Below, piece after piece: positions 12,214-23,814 of a DNA stretch of 64,000 nt (position 1 is its first letter; every line of letters begins with the position of its first letter). The notes under the pieces are model-generated. The model searched no databases, had not been told where the DNA came from, and saw only the letters and a list, made by a program, of their open reading frames with translations. This DNA is from Apostichopus japonicus (taxonomy: Eukaryota; Echinodermata; Holothuroidea; Aspidochirotida; Stichopodidae): assembly GCF_037975245.1 (NCBI RefSeq), contig NC_092579.1, positions 31,878,666 through 31,942,665 on the forward strand, read 5' to 3'. Position numbers and translations under genes: made by a program.

Positions 12214-12442
12214 GTCTCAACTATGAAGTGTGGCCTTTTGTCGATGAGTCAAGAAGCCTTGATTTGTGGTGAGATCTCTACACTATGACTACACGGGGAT
12301 CGTGGTCGAGGAGGAACAGGAGGATCAAATCATCAAAAACAAGATCCTATTCTTGCATAACCATGGTATCGTCTGCTGTGGTGGGTCCATAGAGGAGGCG
12401 TACTTCCTATCCCTCAACTGTGTAGCAGCATGCGAGATACAG
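12214..12442 (+). pseudogene. ADD1: Adducin exon, aldolase-like head domain, one-base insertion
   Basis: Adducin caps actin filaments and recruits spectrin at the membrane skeleton. The exon opens after tcttgacag and reads VSTMKCGLLSMSQEALICGE, then after a frame break HYDYTGIVVEEE, ILFLHNHGIVCCGGSIEEAY and VAACEIQ before gtaaag. This matches the class II aldolase-like head domain of animal adducins (family pattern MKCGLLP, NHGLV-x-GESVEEA, VACEIQ). Length is 229 bp. Removing one A (12280, between TCT and CAC) gives 228 bp, 76 codons, phase 0 at both ends, and aligns the flanking residues to the family with no gap. The insertion is either a sequence error or a real disabling mutation. Earlier head-domain exons were not found upstream. 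Confidence 0.85.
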
Positions 12443-13629
12443 GTAAAGAATTAGCTGGACTTGGTCCAACGTGGTCGGATTGCTTGTAAAACTTAGCAGT
12501 GTGAGGCCAAATGTTCTCTGGTTATATTACAGTTTGTTCATTCTCCTCCATTTCAGAATATTTTCGAGACCTGTGAAATTTACAGAGTTTTCCTTTTTTA
12601 AGCTGTTTTCTAAAGAGCCGGGAATGGGGTAAGGGGGTTGAGGGATGAAAATGGACAAGATTAGTCAACTCCAAACACAAAGTAAATGGTATGGATTGAG
12701 TTAATCTTTGTTATGACCCTCTCCTCTGAGAAAAGTTATCTGAAATTTTCAAACTGTTTCCAAACAATATAATCAATTTGGAATTTTTATTGTCTTGGGA
12801 ATGATTGTATCTCCTAGCCTACACGGAACTTGATTTTGCCATTAGCGTAGTCTACTTCTGTATCAATATGTAGTCATTACACTCTTCTAACTCTCTCCAC
12901 CTCTGAAGATTCTGCTTCTGTACAAACTTTTGTTTGCTTTTCTCCGAGTCAAACTAGGCTCTGAGTAACAGCAGAAAGTCACCTGCAATAGCAAAGCCTG
13001 CTCCATGAAACGAAAAGAACAGCGGTTGAAGAAGTATGTTTGACTGGAATAATTGCTAGTCTTGATGCGACTTGCCGACTCCAAATCGGATTTATGGATT
13101 TAGATGAAGGCATAGTAGGGAGATGTTTGCTTTCTAACATGTATGGGCACTAATAATGTTGACATTCATCGATAAAATTCCCATAATATTCTTTTTGATG
13201 TCTGACCCCAAGGGCAAGGTTACCCACCTGGGAGATGTGTTTCATTATTGACCTTGGAATCCAGGGTCTTTTGGCTACTGTAAATCCTTAGAAAAGCTAC
13301 CAGTTGAAACTGTGGGAAAAATCTCACTTAGAGATCTTTTATGAAAGTCATAATTGAGTTTTCTATTTGTTTGTCTTGAAGGTTCAGCAACACACTTTAC
13401 TAGTGGGTTGGGATTACAAGTGGTGGGGGAAGTGGGGGGTGTTGATGGGCAGGAATGGGAGTACTTGGTCCTCTCTTCTCCCTGCAGCATCAAGAGCTGG
13501 TTGTCTGGGTTTTGTCAACCTACAATTTTATCAATCGGTGTGTGTGTGGTTTTTTTTGTCGAGTCTGGGTAACAAATAATGGTCGTTACAAAGCGGATTA
13601 TCTGCTTTCTAATAAAGCCACCCTTACCT

Positions 13630-14060
13630 TACACAAATATATTCGATAAGTATTCAAAAAGTATTCAAAGATTTCCTCAGTATTCAGAAAATTTACCATA
13701 TAACACACAGTACAAAATAAGTATTCCAATACTAATATGAATAACTATAAGCCTTCCTCAGAGCCAAAATATGTAAATGAGTGAAGTATTCGAATACCTG
13801 TTAGGTATTCAAATAGGTATTCAAATAGGTATTCGAATAGGTATTCGAGTAGATTTGGAATAGCTATTTGAATACTTAGCTCATTTACATATAAGTATTC
13901 GCTCATTTAAATAATTTGGCTCTGACGAATACTTATAGTTACTCGAATACTTATTCGCTAGTATTCGAATACTTGTATGCTAATTAGTTATTTTATGAAG
14001 GCTTAACAGGTTTCTGAATACTTACTCAAATACTTATTGAATACTTGTATGCTAATCAGT
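13630..14060. repeat. Palindrome-rich repeat built on GTATTCGAATAC
   Basis: About twenty copies of (G)TATTC(G/A)AATA(C/G) in both orientations fill the segment. Two larger arms are inverted copies: cagagccaaa with a following aaatgag near 13759-13783, and the reverse complement near 13890-13925. The outer ends (acaaatatattcgataag at about 13631 and its approximate inverse near 14040) also pair loosely. It resembles the palindrome-array elements at 50.9 and 62.7 kb, but no clean terminal repeat or target duplication is visible. Confidence 0.7.
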
Positions 14061-15072
14061 TCCAAGTAAGGAGAGTTAGGAATTTGGCCAGCTTGTTGTC
14101 CTAGTTATTGATTAAAACTCTCCAAACAAATAATGAGAATAACCAGAATTCTGAAGTCTCCTTTTTTATGCAACAACTATAAAATTACAAAACAAAACAA
14201 AAATAAAATACAGCTTCTTCAATTTCATGTATCTTTCTTGTAGCATTCATGCACTTGTATGCAAACCGTTTGTTCATCTCTTGTGGCTGTGGCTCTGTCC
14301 ACTGGTTTCTGCCACACGTACTGTGAATGTACTCTGAACATAAAACAAATAGAAATAATTAATAATGATAGGGCACAAATATACATTGGCACAATAACCA
14401 CCCACCAGAAACGGAAAATATAATATATAATATTCAGTGCATAATGGACGTCGCAACGCGAGGGAGAGATGGGTGGCTTTAGACCCCACTTTTTTTGCAA
14501 GCAAGCATGTTTACACATGTCTTACAACATGTCACAAAGTTTATATATAACCTTACTAGCCCTCCCCCCCTGTAATAATTATTAAAATGATAAAAAATTT
14601 GGCCATTGCATATAACCACATATGAAAAACAGAAATGTAATCACATTAAACCCTGCATGCCCAACACTCAAATGTTTTGCATTTTTATAACGCTATTTCA
14701 ATGGTAAGTAAAATCTCTGTAGTACGGTAAGAGAAACGTCAGACTTGAACGTGAAGTTTGACTAGGTAAAACTAGGAAACTAATCCAAGTACTGAATGTC
14801 CAAATAATTACCAAACATAGGTATTGCCCCATGCACCCATAAGAATAAGCTTAACTGTAGTAACCTTATAAGTTTAGGCCTAAACAAGAAATATTCTACA
14901 CATGTAGCCTTGTCTTATTTTAATTTGATTATTAATTTTATTAACTGCAAATATGCTGTTTATCGTTGCACAAGACAGGATAAAATTAGAAGTTGATCTT
15001 GGTTATTGTGCCACTGTCAGAAAGTTTCATATGATTACACATAGAAATGAAACAGAAAAAAGGTCAACATAC

Positions 15073-15292
15073 CACTTATTTTGATGATTTTTCTAGAATA
15101 CGGCCGCTTTCCTCTCCACTTTATCAAGCAGACTGCATTTTCAGTTGCATTTTCTTTGTCCATCACCGACTCTGTACTAACTTGTTGATCTTTCATCCAA
15201 TAAATAACACATTTTTTAGGCTTGGTCTTCTTCGATGGGTCAACAATATTTTCCATATTCTTGGATAACTGCAGCAAGTTCTGAACATCCAT
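15073..15292 (-). CDS. Putative first exon, unknown lysine-rich protein
   Basis: On the minus strand an ATG at 15292 opens 73 codons to a donor gtatgttg (exon end 15073). The peptide starts MDVQNLLQLSKN and contains VIYWMKDQQVSTESV, then CLIKWRGKRPYSRKIIKIS. The spaced pattern of a W-containing strand, an acidic spacer and a KWRGKxYxxxIIxIS block resembles N-terminal segments of BEN-domain or chromatin-associated proteins, but this is only an impression. No following exon was identified further down the minus strand. Confidence 0.3.
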
Positions 15293-16544
15293 TATTGGAT
15301 ATTTAGGCCTAGGCCTATCGCTGTGGGATAAAATTTATTTTCTTCCAAGTTTCAGTCTAATGTTAATAAAGTTCAGTCGGGCTGCAAGGACTGGAACAAA
15401 TTTAGTCCGACTCAAAAACTGAAACATTTATTTCTGCGAACTCAAATTCAATCTGCTAATAAAAGTTGAATAAAATTCAAGAGGAATAAATATCTGTTCA
15501 AAAGGGAGTATTAAGCACAGAATACTAAAACAGTAAGTCTATGAATATGATCGATGAGATTTTGGAAAGGCTTCAGTTTTCAATCCTCCGCGGTATATTC
15601 AAATACTGCCGTGCCTGTGCACTTCACCTTGGCCAGAAAGCGTATTATAAATACTAATGTGATGACACTAACATCATGAAAGGAAAGCTGGGATGCTCCT
15701 GAGGGTCTTTGTAAGTTTGATGAGCTCAGCTTGTGCCCGCAGGCGTCCACAGGATTCTGTATCAAATCGTTTGGAGAAGAGGCTTATAAACACAAACATC
15801 CGTTTTCCTGATAGTGTTACAATGCTTCTATTGTACCTCATACATATTGTACATAATGCTTTTGCCTGTTTGCTATCAAGGTGCTTTGCAGAATCCAGGC
15901 ATTGGTTATATCCACCATAGAGAAGTTGACATCTTTTTGTTCATTAAAGAGCAAATAATCAAATAGCCAAGTTTGGTCCAGTTTTGTTGACAGACAAAAC
16001 AATTTTGTTGGATAGGAACAAATAAAGTATTATTGCCCAGACAGACAGTTGGCTCAAATATTTGCCTGTTGAAGGAGAAGTGCATTTCTGTGCTTGTTCT
16101 GTAATGGCAGTATTTAGCTCTTTTGTCCCTTGACAGAGAGATGGAAGACAAAATGCTTCAATTGAGAAGGATTCAAAGGTTTCATCAAAAGGACGAAATT
16201 TCAAACCAGATTTAAGCTAAAAACGACTCTTTAGTGGGTCTTGTATTTTTGAAGCATAAATGCCAAACGGATGGTTTCTTCGGCAAATCATGTACGATTT
16301 TGTCGTCCTCTTATATGAAATTGTTGAGTTTCATTCTTCGGATGGCATATACAAGATGACAAATATAAGAATCTCCTTAGTAGTGTTAGGACCAGCAGAG
16401 CAAAGTCGGCAACGAGAAACGACAAAGGAGGAATAAGAGAGATTAAAAGAGTCGCTCGTAAGACTTGTGTTCGATAATGTAGCAACAAACTGCATTCAAA
16501 CGCTTTACCGTATGCTAATTATTCGTGACATATACATGCCGTAG

Positions 16545-16696
16545 GCCTGGATAATGTCATCCACCTACCGGATGAAGTCAGAGACAAGGTCGGCGAAGCA
16601 ACTGCCAAGGACGCAGGTGGGGTCAGTGAGACAGGACACAAACTGAAGGTCGGTAAACTGGAGTTTGAAGCCATGATGAGACATTTGGACAATATG
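16545..16696 (+). CDS. ADD1: Adducin exon, end of head domain
   Basis: The exon starts after catgccgtag (two phase bases, then 50 codons) and ends at gtaagat. It reads LDNVIHLPDEVRDKV, a Gly-rich linker, then KVGKLEFEAMMRHLDNM. Animal adducins have AGG-LDNL-x-L at this point and a WxxGExEFEALMRMLDN segment closing the head, so the assignment is firm. The previous exon (12214-12442) ends in phase 0, whereas this one needs one base from upstream. A small exon encoding roughly VRTLASAG must lie between 12443 and 16544; I could not locate it. The sequence is intact here. Confidence 0.85.
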
Positions 16697-17063
16697 GTAA
16701 GATTTCAAAATGCAAAAATTCCAACTCACTTGGCCTGCAACGTCTGTGCAGCAGACCAACTAGCCTTATTTGCATTTAAAGATCTGGGCAAACATAGCTA
16801 GCATTTACTATGCTAATTGCCAACCGATGGCGTCGCTAGTTAACGTATGAGGTTTTTGATCATATGTGTACCAAGCTAATACGCTTTATTAAGTGAGATA
16901 ATTCAGTGAGAAGTGAGTTGTAGGAAGTCAGTGTGGATAAGCAGGTAGCTTCGTTCAGTCAAAGTAAACAGCTGTGACGTATCAGGATGGTTGGATACAC
17001 CATTCGATTTGATTTGTGTCTTACTTGAAACTCTAATTGTTACAGCTTGATACTCTCTTAGAT

Positions 17064-17067
<4 letters not shown>

Positions 17068-17141
<74 letters not shown>

Positions 17142-17146
17142 TATAG
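17068..17146. repeat. (TA)n microsatellite
   Basis: About 78 bp of alternating TA with two small interruptions, inside the adducin intron between 16696 and 17553. It generates meaningless Ile/Tyr frames on both strands. Confidence 0.95.
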
Positions 17147-17552
17147 TATTGGCAAGCTCTTGACTTAATAATCAGAATGGTTTCATACGCTATTGAACAT
17201 AATCGATACTTTATCGGTTTGGGGAACTTCATGAAGCTCCCCCATGTGATCTGTTGCACACCCCACCCATTTTGAAACTATTTTCAAGATCACCTGCATC
17301 CAAAATTGTGCAATATTTCATGGAAATGGCATAGAAACGGAATGTTCCAATTAGTTTGTCCTGAATGCACCAAAGACAGCGAATGTGTGAGATTTTCAAA
17401 GAGATACTTGTGGAAGACTTGATATGTAATCATTTCATAAGTAAAACAGCAAAGATGGAGGAATGTTGTGCTGCTGATGTTAGATGTAAGAGTGACTTAG
17501 ATCTGCAACCAGCACAAAAATTTGATCACAGGAACTTTTTAATTTGTTACAG

Positions 17553-17861
17553 GGTTACATAACAGGCAACGTGTACGGCCAGCCGTTTGTGAGACACGAA
17601 CTGAAGCCCAAGAGCGACGTCGCCTACCCAGCCGCCTCCACCAACTTCATCTACATCTACGACAACAAATTTGAGAAGAGCAGATACGAGTCACCGATCA
17701 AGATGTTGAACAGGAGGCAGGCAGAGGAGAAGACGAAATGGCTGAACACGCCAAACACATACTCCAAGGTGAAGGTAGCCCAAGAGTACGCCAACTGGGG
17801 AGAGGAAGGGGAAGACGAGGGCTACAAGACAAAGATACACCTGAGTAGTAGTGACATGTAA
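17553..17861 (+). CDS. ADD1: Adducin exon, neck region
   Basis: After acceptor atttgttacag the frame reads GYITGNVYGQPFVR, VAYPAASTNFIYIYD, SPIKMLNRRQ, EEKTKWLNTPNTYSK, then an acidic stretch ending GYKTKIHLSSSDM and TAA (17859-17861). It matches adducin neck sequence (family: G-x-RTGY-x-YR at the start, REKTRWLNS in the middle). The preceding exon joins in phase 0. The exit is unclear. The next exon (19041) starts in phase 0 with W, and the family has ITKW there, so the natural end would be after GYKTK, but no GT follows it (the next bases are atacac). Phase-0 GT donors exist at 17769 (AAG|gtgaag) and 17775 (AAG|gtagcc). Reading to the TAA would give a shortened protein. Confidence 0.8.
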   Translation, partial: GYITGNVYGQPFVRHELKPKSDVAYPAASTNFIYIYDNKFEKSRYESPIKMLNRRQAEEKTKWLNTPNTYSKVKVAQEYANWGEEGEDEGYKTKIHLSSSDM

Positions 17862-18283
17862 TTGGTGGTAGGCACATCATCTGTTTGACAGAATCACCCG
17901 ACACAATCCTTAATTTTGGGCAATTTGGGGACTTTGACAATTCAAGACATCAAAGAGGCACTTGCCAAGGTGATGAAAATGTTTTGATTTTAGCACTTTC
18001 CAGAAACAAAAAATATAAATCTAAAATGTCCTACAGATGGAATTATCAGAAGTTAGTCATCCTTTGTTTGTTTGCTATTTATTTAGCAAATGTTTGATCT
18101 TTTCAGAGGGAGAACAAGGATAGAAGGGTTGTTGGGGGGAGGGGGAGGCGGGATTGTCACCATTCTGGACAATGTTAGTCATCCTTTGATTGGCTGAATA
18201 AATATCTATCTATAAATATCTATCTAATGTGATCCGGGGCGGTGATTTGTTTCAAATATTGATGGGGTACATTTGCTTGGGTG

Positions 18284-18967
18284 CAGGTGCGTAGCAACTT
18301 TCATCCCCCAAATTGTTCTCGCGCTTTGTGATATTTTGTATATTACTAACTAAGCGGAGCGCCACCATCGGTTGGCAAGCAGCGTACAAGAAAATTTCTG
18401 GTTTTGATAGCCCCCAGATCACCGAAAATGGCACTTCTCAGGCTTGAAAATGACCAACCAGATGTACACTTTTGCCTGAGAACCAAGTTTTTTCCAAATA
18501 GTTTTTTTTTCCATCCATTACCTATTTTAAGATTGACACCAGTCACACATCATGTTGGACCTCATTGCATCTCCTGTGGATCATTGCTTTTGTAGGTAAT
18601 ACTACGTAACGGCCCAAAATACCCGTCAGCCCCACTTTTCAAGGTTTTAAAGCCCATTATTTGTTTAGAATTTGAATAAAAAATTCACTTCAAACATGCC
18701 CATAATGTTGCACAAAATATCATCTATGGACAACCAATATATAGAAAAAAAACCTTCAACCCCTAACAGACCTGTCAAAATTGCACGAGTAGAGGGAAGT
18801 ATGATGAAGAATGTTGGTCAGGGAAGTTTCGAAAATTCAGACACAGTTAATGATATTAAAACCTCTTATAACAGCTACTATAAAACTTCCATATCATAAA
18901 AAAAAAATACAAAAAAAAAATTGAGGGGGGGAGCGGTCTCCCCCTTCGCCCCCTGGCTACGCTCCTG
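18284..18967. mobile_element. hAT-like MITE (684 bp) in adducin intron
   Basis: The ends are inverted: CAGGTGCGTAGC at the left and the reverse complement of CAGGAGCGTAGC at the right, the CAG-start typical of hAT termini. Inside, about 18352-18460, lies a block beginning ctaagcggagcgccaccat that is shared with the elements at 46.8 and 48.3 kb. No transposase frame is present, so it is non-autonomous. The 8-bp flanks (cttgggtg / cggttaga) do not match, so the target duplication has decayed or the ends are slightly misplaced. Confidence 0.6.
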
Positions 18968-19040
18968 CGGTTAGAAATCTTGTAGGAAACAGGCCAAATG
19001 GAAACCCAGTAACTCTTCTCTCTGGTTACATTTTTCACAG

Positions 19041-19142
19041 TGGGTAGGTGACAAGGACCCCAAGAGTGGTGATGCAGGCGCTATCACCGATCCACAACAG
19101 TTTGCAAGACAGGGACAAGGTCATAAGGAGTACAAGAAGAAG
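19041..19142 (+). CDS. ADD1: Adducin exon, neck region
   Basis: The exon begins after tttttcacag and holds 34 codons reading WVGDKDPKSGDAGAITDP, then QFARQGQGHKEYKKK. It corresponds to the adducin segment TKW-x-G-SPxHSxxPVxIEDPxQFVPxxTNPKE. Entry and exit are phase 0. The donor is AAG|gttaaa, weaker than consensus; an alternative gtacgt lies 8 bases downstream but would shift the frame. The phase-0 exit fits the next exon (19993) exactly, so the weak donor is preferred. The sequence is intact. Confidence 0.8.
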
Positions 19143-19992
19143 GTTAAACTGTACGTTGATGACGTTATACACTGTTATTTCTAATTGATTGTTTTATTTT
19201 TGTTATTTGTCACCACTTTCTCCTTCCTCTCACTTCTTTCCCATTTTTTCGCCTTTCCCCTAATTCGGTCTTCCGAGGAGTGAATGATGTATCTGGTATG
19301 TTATAGAAAAAGTGGTAAAAAAAAAAGATAATGTAAAAGTGTATCAGTGGGTGTTGCCCTGGATTCGTTGAAGCGGACTCCGCACGTAGGTAGGGTTCTC
19401 CCCTTGGAGGGAGCGGACTCCCCATTTAGGGAGCCATTTCCACATGTAGGGAGGGTTCACCCAAGAAAGTTTTTTAAGATGTGGTATTTACTACTTTTGT
19501 ATTTTTATGGTAGGTTGAAGCGGGTGGGTGTATATTTCCTCACGCCCCCGACCCCCTTCCCACCCAGGATCATTTTACACACAGCAGACCCTTAGCCAGC
19601 CTCAAAAATTTGCTGTGAGAACTTTAAACATTCTTAAATCTCTCCTCCTTAGTATCACTCTTCAATGTCCTCTTAGTGTTATGTTATGTGTCTTCTTAGT
19701 GCTATGTTATGTGTTCTGTCATTCTGACATCTTTGATAGATGTCCCAAAGAGTGTCTGCCGGTGAAGTTTCCGTAACCATATTACCCAGAAATGAAAATT
19801 TGATGAGGTCACACCTGCATCCAACAGAACGAGGCATTTAGCACTCATGCCACATGCTCCTTGCAGCTGGTGCCAGGACCGCGGTGGCAAAAGGCATGAA
19901 TTTTTAATGCCTCATCCTTAATGGCAGAGAGACTATGAATAGAAGTGTTATAATGTTACCAACGAGGATGTTGTCTACTCTTTGAATTTCAG

Positions 19993-20053
19993 ATTAGGCA
20001 AGAGCGTTTTGGGGATAAGACACACCCTGGACCCATCTCTGAAGTTCTGGCAG
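19993..20053 (+). CDS. ADD1: Adducin exon, neck/start of tail
   Basis: After tttgaatttcag the exon reads IRQERFGDKTHPGPISEVLA plus one base, then donor gtataact. Adducins carry IREQxxxDKxSAGPQSQLLxGV here, so the match is clear: the GP-S-xLxG core is present and the following Gly is completed by the next exon. Phase 0 entry, phase 1 exit. No later adducin exon (tail with the basic MARCKS-like end) was found between here and the SRP68 exons at 40.8 kb. Confidence 0.85.
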
Positions 20054-23000
20054 GTATAACTTATGGAGATGCTTGCAGAACACAGGTGCGTTGGAATTTT
20101 CCTTGTCTCTGGCCCCCCTACCTTCCATTCTTCTCCCCACCCCCCACCCCCTCTGCATTTATCTATTAAGTCCACATTCTTAAAGGATATCTCTTGTTTT
20201 AGATTATGAAGAGCAGAGCCACCCACCTATTTCTGTTTATAGATTGTTTATGATTTGCATACTAGTATAAAGTATACCGACTAAGTTCAGTAGTATGTCA
20301 GCTGATAAGGCTTTTTGTTTCATGGACAAGACCGTAATAAGTTGGTGTAGGGTTATATAGCAGTTGTACGGGTATGCTACTGTAGACAAGGACAGAATAA
20401 AGCGCCCTCGCTACCTGTTGTGTTCTAACACGTCTCATACCAGCACAACAGTGTCCTGTTTCATTGAAGCTTTTACACTGGTTCGAGAGTAAACCACTTG
20501 TATCAGCCCGATGACCCTCTAATAATATTGTAAACATTGATCAAGATCTAATAATATGGTAAAGTTTGATCAAGGTACCAGTTTACTTAAGAATAGAAAG
20601 TCTTTTTTTTTCTGTCTGTAGTTAGGTAATAGCTTGGCTGGCCTATCCCCCAATCCCAACACTTATTTTTATGTTATTTGATTAAGCATTATCTTGACCG
20701 CACCTACCAATGGGCTGCCAAAGACTTAAGTATCCTTGCTTAGAAAAATTGTAAAAATCTTCATCATTAATCCAAAACAAGCACTAAGTAATAGAAAGAG
20801 AGAAAATAAAAGGAAGGGGGGGGGGCAATTTTGTTTTATCAATGTGCCTGGTGTGACAGTCGTTAGGATACGATTCATGTGTACTTATTAAAGTGTGGTG
20901 AAAATGACGGATGGTCTCCACATTCCTGCCGTTAGGTTCTATGTAAGTAATATCAGTGAATGTACCACAAGAAAGTACATGAGCTACAGGGAAAAGTTGA
21001 GATATTAGCCCTCCTCCCACCACCCCTGCACTCCACCCAGTAAAATGTGTGAGTAAATTGACACTGAAGCTAGTAATTGGACATGCCACTGGAGTTGCAC
21101 TTCATGTTAAAATCAATAGGTTGAACAAACTTCCATTGATAAGATCGAATTAATTGATCAATCTCAACTTACTGAAGCCAGCTTACTCGGAAACAAATAT
21201 CTTTCAGTTATGGCTTGTTTTGATATTCTTCATTAATGATTACACAAAGTGATTGGTTTTAAGTGTAGAAATCATGTCACCTTTTATGTGAGTCATAAAT
21301 CAATGCTTTGCTTTACTTTTGTTGGTGAACTCGGTTTGATCAGTGCTGTTCTACCCAACCTCTACCCCCACCTATCCCCACCCCCCAAATTGCAGTTGTT
21401 TTCGGATTGGTTTGACTAGACACATGTTTGAAAGACTTGCCTGCAGCTTTTGTTTACTTTTCAATTGAGTGTTTTGTTTTGAATTTATTTTTGAAGTGAT
21501 ATTGTTTTCGTAAGCTTCACTTTCACCCTTTTTTGCATGAAAAAATGTTTTTATGGTAATGTGTGTATCTTTGCTGAACATCAGAAAGAAAAAAAATACA
21601 AGAAGATAATTTCATAATGAAACTATAGTTTAGAGAATTAATACCCAAGAGATTCTCAAAGAATATTATTTTAGATTTGCCAGATTTTCTGAAAGCATCG
21701 GTTCTGATCCTGCCAGACTCTATGTTTATTGTTCAGTTAAAGTAGCATTCAGCTTGAAAAATCTCAATAAAACACCAAACCATGTATTCCATATCAAATA
21801 CGAACATAATCGATGTGCAAATGATAGAAATTACACAAAGAGGAAGTTTTAACCTCCGACTATGTCCATATTAGCTGTTAGCGTTAGTCTTTACCATGTT
21901 TTTACTGTTTCTAGTTTTAGTGTTCGACTAACAAACAGTTTAAAACAAAAAAAATTTGGAAAAAAGTGCTCCTTTAATCTAAATTGCCTGCATGGAATAT
22001 AGCTCCACTTTTAGTCAAATTACAGTAGTGCATGTCACCTTTAAACCCTGTCATTCTTCAATCTCCTTAAACTAGATCCCCCAAAATTGCTTGACTTTCT
22101 CTCCAAACTACGATGTTGCCTCGACCAAAAAGAGGGGAGAAAGGAGAAACTGTTTTCTTTCTTAATTCAGCCATCTTTTTGGGCATTTGCTACAATGATG
22201 TGATTTTGCTGTGACGTTGTCACAACTTGTCACAACGTGTCACAAGTCTGTATTTACTCTGTCGTTGTCGTTGATGTTGTTGCAAGTTTTGGTTTCCTTC
22301 CCCACTCGGTCGACCAGGATGCGCCACTGTCGGATTCTCGTGACAGTATGTAACCAGGCCAACAGGAATAGGAAATAAATTTAATAACAAAACAAGGACA
22401 ATAGCGCATCTTGGGAATAAAAGCAACCGAAATATCATCATTTTGTCACGGTGGATTTATATTGCAGACTTGAGGTTTCTGTATTATCTATGAGGACATT
22501 ATTAGAACAAACATCAGTAGCAACTGAAGTTCTCTCTCACCCTGTTTACTTCATCCATTTTCATTTTTCTTGGTGGTGAAGGGTGATGGGTGTGGGGAAG
22601 TGGGGGGTTAAATGCCACCCTGAATATTTAAAATATGCAAAATTCTTAAAACCACAGAAAGATCAAATGTAAGAGAGGATCAAGATGTCTTACTTGACTT
22701 TTCATATAGCAGAAGGGACAGAGGTGATCAGGCTAATTAGCCATGTGAAGTTGCACCTCTTTGGGCGTGGGTCGGAGGGGGAGAAATACACCAAGGGTTT
22801 CGTACAGAAATATTGCATAATATTGCCTTCACCTGGTGGTAATTAGAATTGAATGAAAAGTGTAGTACGTTAAATGCTACTTCACAAAATTGATTGATCT
22901 TTTAGCTTTCAATTCAGGCTTCGTCTCTGAAATGCTCTCTCAACCGATTCTCCATTCAGTGATAAAAGGACATCTGGATTCAACTTTAAGTCTCTGCTTG

Positions 23001-23814
23001 TTTGTTTGTTTCTGTCCTCTCTAAATATGAAAGTCTCAATATCTGTCCCATCCATGTTTTGCCATGCCAAGCATCATATATTTACAGACTAATTGCACCC
23101 ATTTCGACAGTGCTGAAGTAAAACTCTTTAAAGTGTTTTTAGGGAACTATCTAGTAGCTACTTGACCCGACTCAACTTATTTTCTATGGTATCAATTTTT
23201 CTTTAAATCCATTCGGATATGGGTATTTTGAGTTTTTCATACGACGTAAACACAAACAAAAATGTTGGTCATGAATAGCACACAGCTCCTCTGTTTTTAC
23301 TTACATTTCAAAACTGAGTAAATCGGTTGGTTTTATAACTTGCCTCGTAGTTGTGTTCTGATGAATATCCTTCATTGTTTGTACTTACTTTCATGTGATA
23401 TTTAGGTATAAAGCCCCATTATGCCTTCCATTATAAACACGAACAAACTGTTCCCTAACCCTAGTTTGGTACCATTGTGTAGTTAATAAGCAGACAATCT
23501 TGTAGGTGCATTGTTTGCCAAATATTTTGGCTGAATCTCAGAGAACGAGCGAGAATAGAAACCTCCAAAACATTATTATTCAGACCGTCCAGATGGAATG
23601 CATAGTGAGACTTTAACATCAAAGGACAAGATGTACAGTGACCTTTGAGTTAATGTTATATATTCTTTGATGGTATGATATTCCTTTTATTACCCTTATA
23701 TTTCTTACATCATGGTGAAGCGTGTAAAACCTACCTTTATAATCCCCACCGGTTTCATACACAGTGTATCAAAGACTGGAACAGTATGAACTATCTTTTT
23801 AACTGTTTCCATTC
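20054..23814. other. No gene recognised; probable adducin intron or intergenic DNA
   Basis: About 3.8 kb with only short chance frames. It includes pyrimidine/purine-rich stretches (20.1, 20.8, 22.6 kb) and a small cluster of TGTCACAA repeats at 22215-22245. No splice-bounded coding segment with adducin tail character was seen. Confidence 0.5.

Noticed and set aside
12274-12283. Two-base deletion in the adducin exon
   Set aside because: A one-base insertion aligns the flanking residues to the family without a gap and gives 76 codons; the deletion model needs an extra residue.
17829-19042. U12-type AT-AC intron after the adducin neck exon
   Set aside because: The first bases atacac do not match the ATATCCTT donor, and the acceptor side is a normal cacag.
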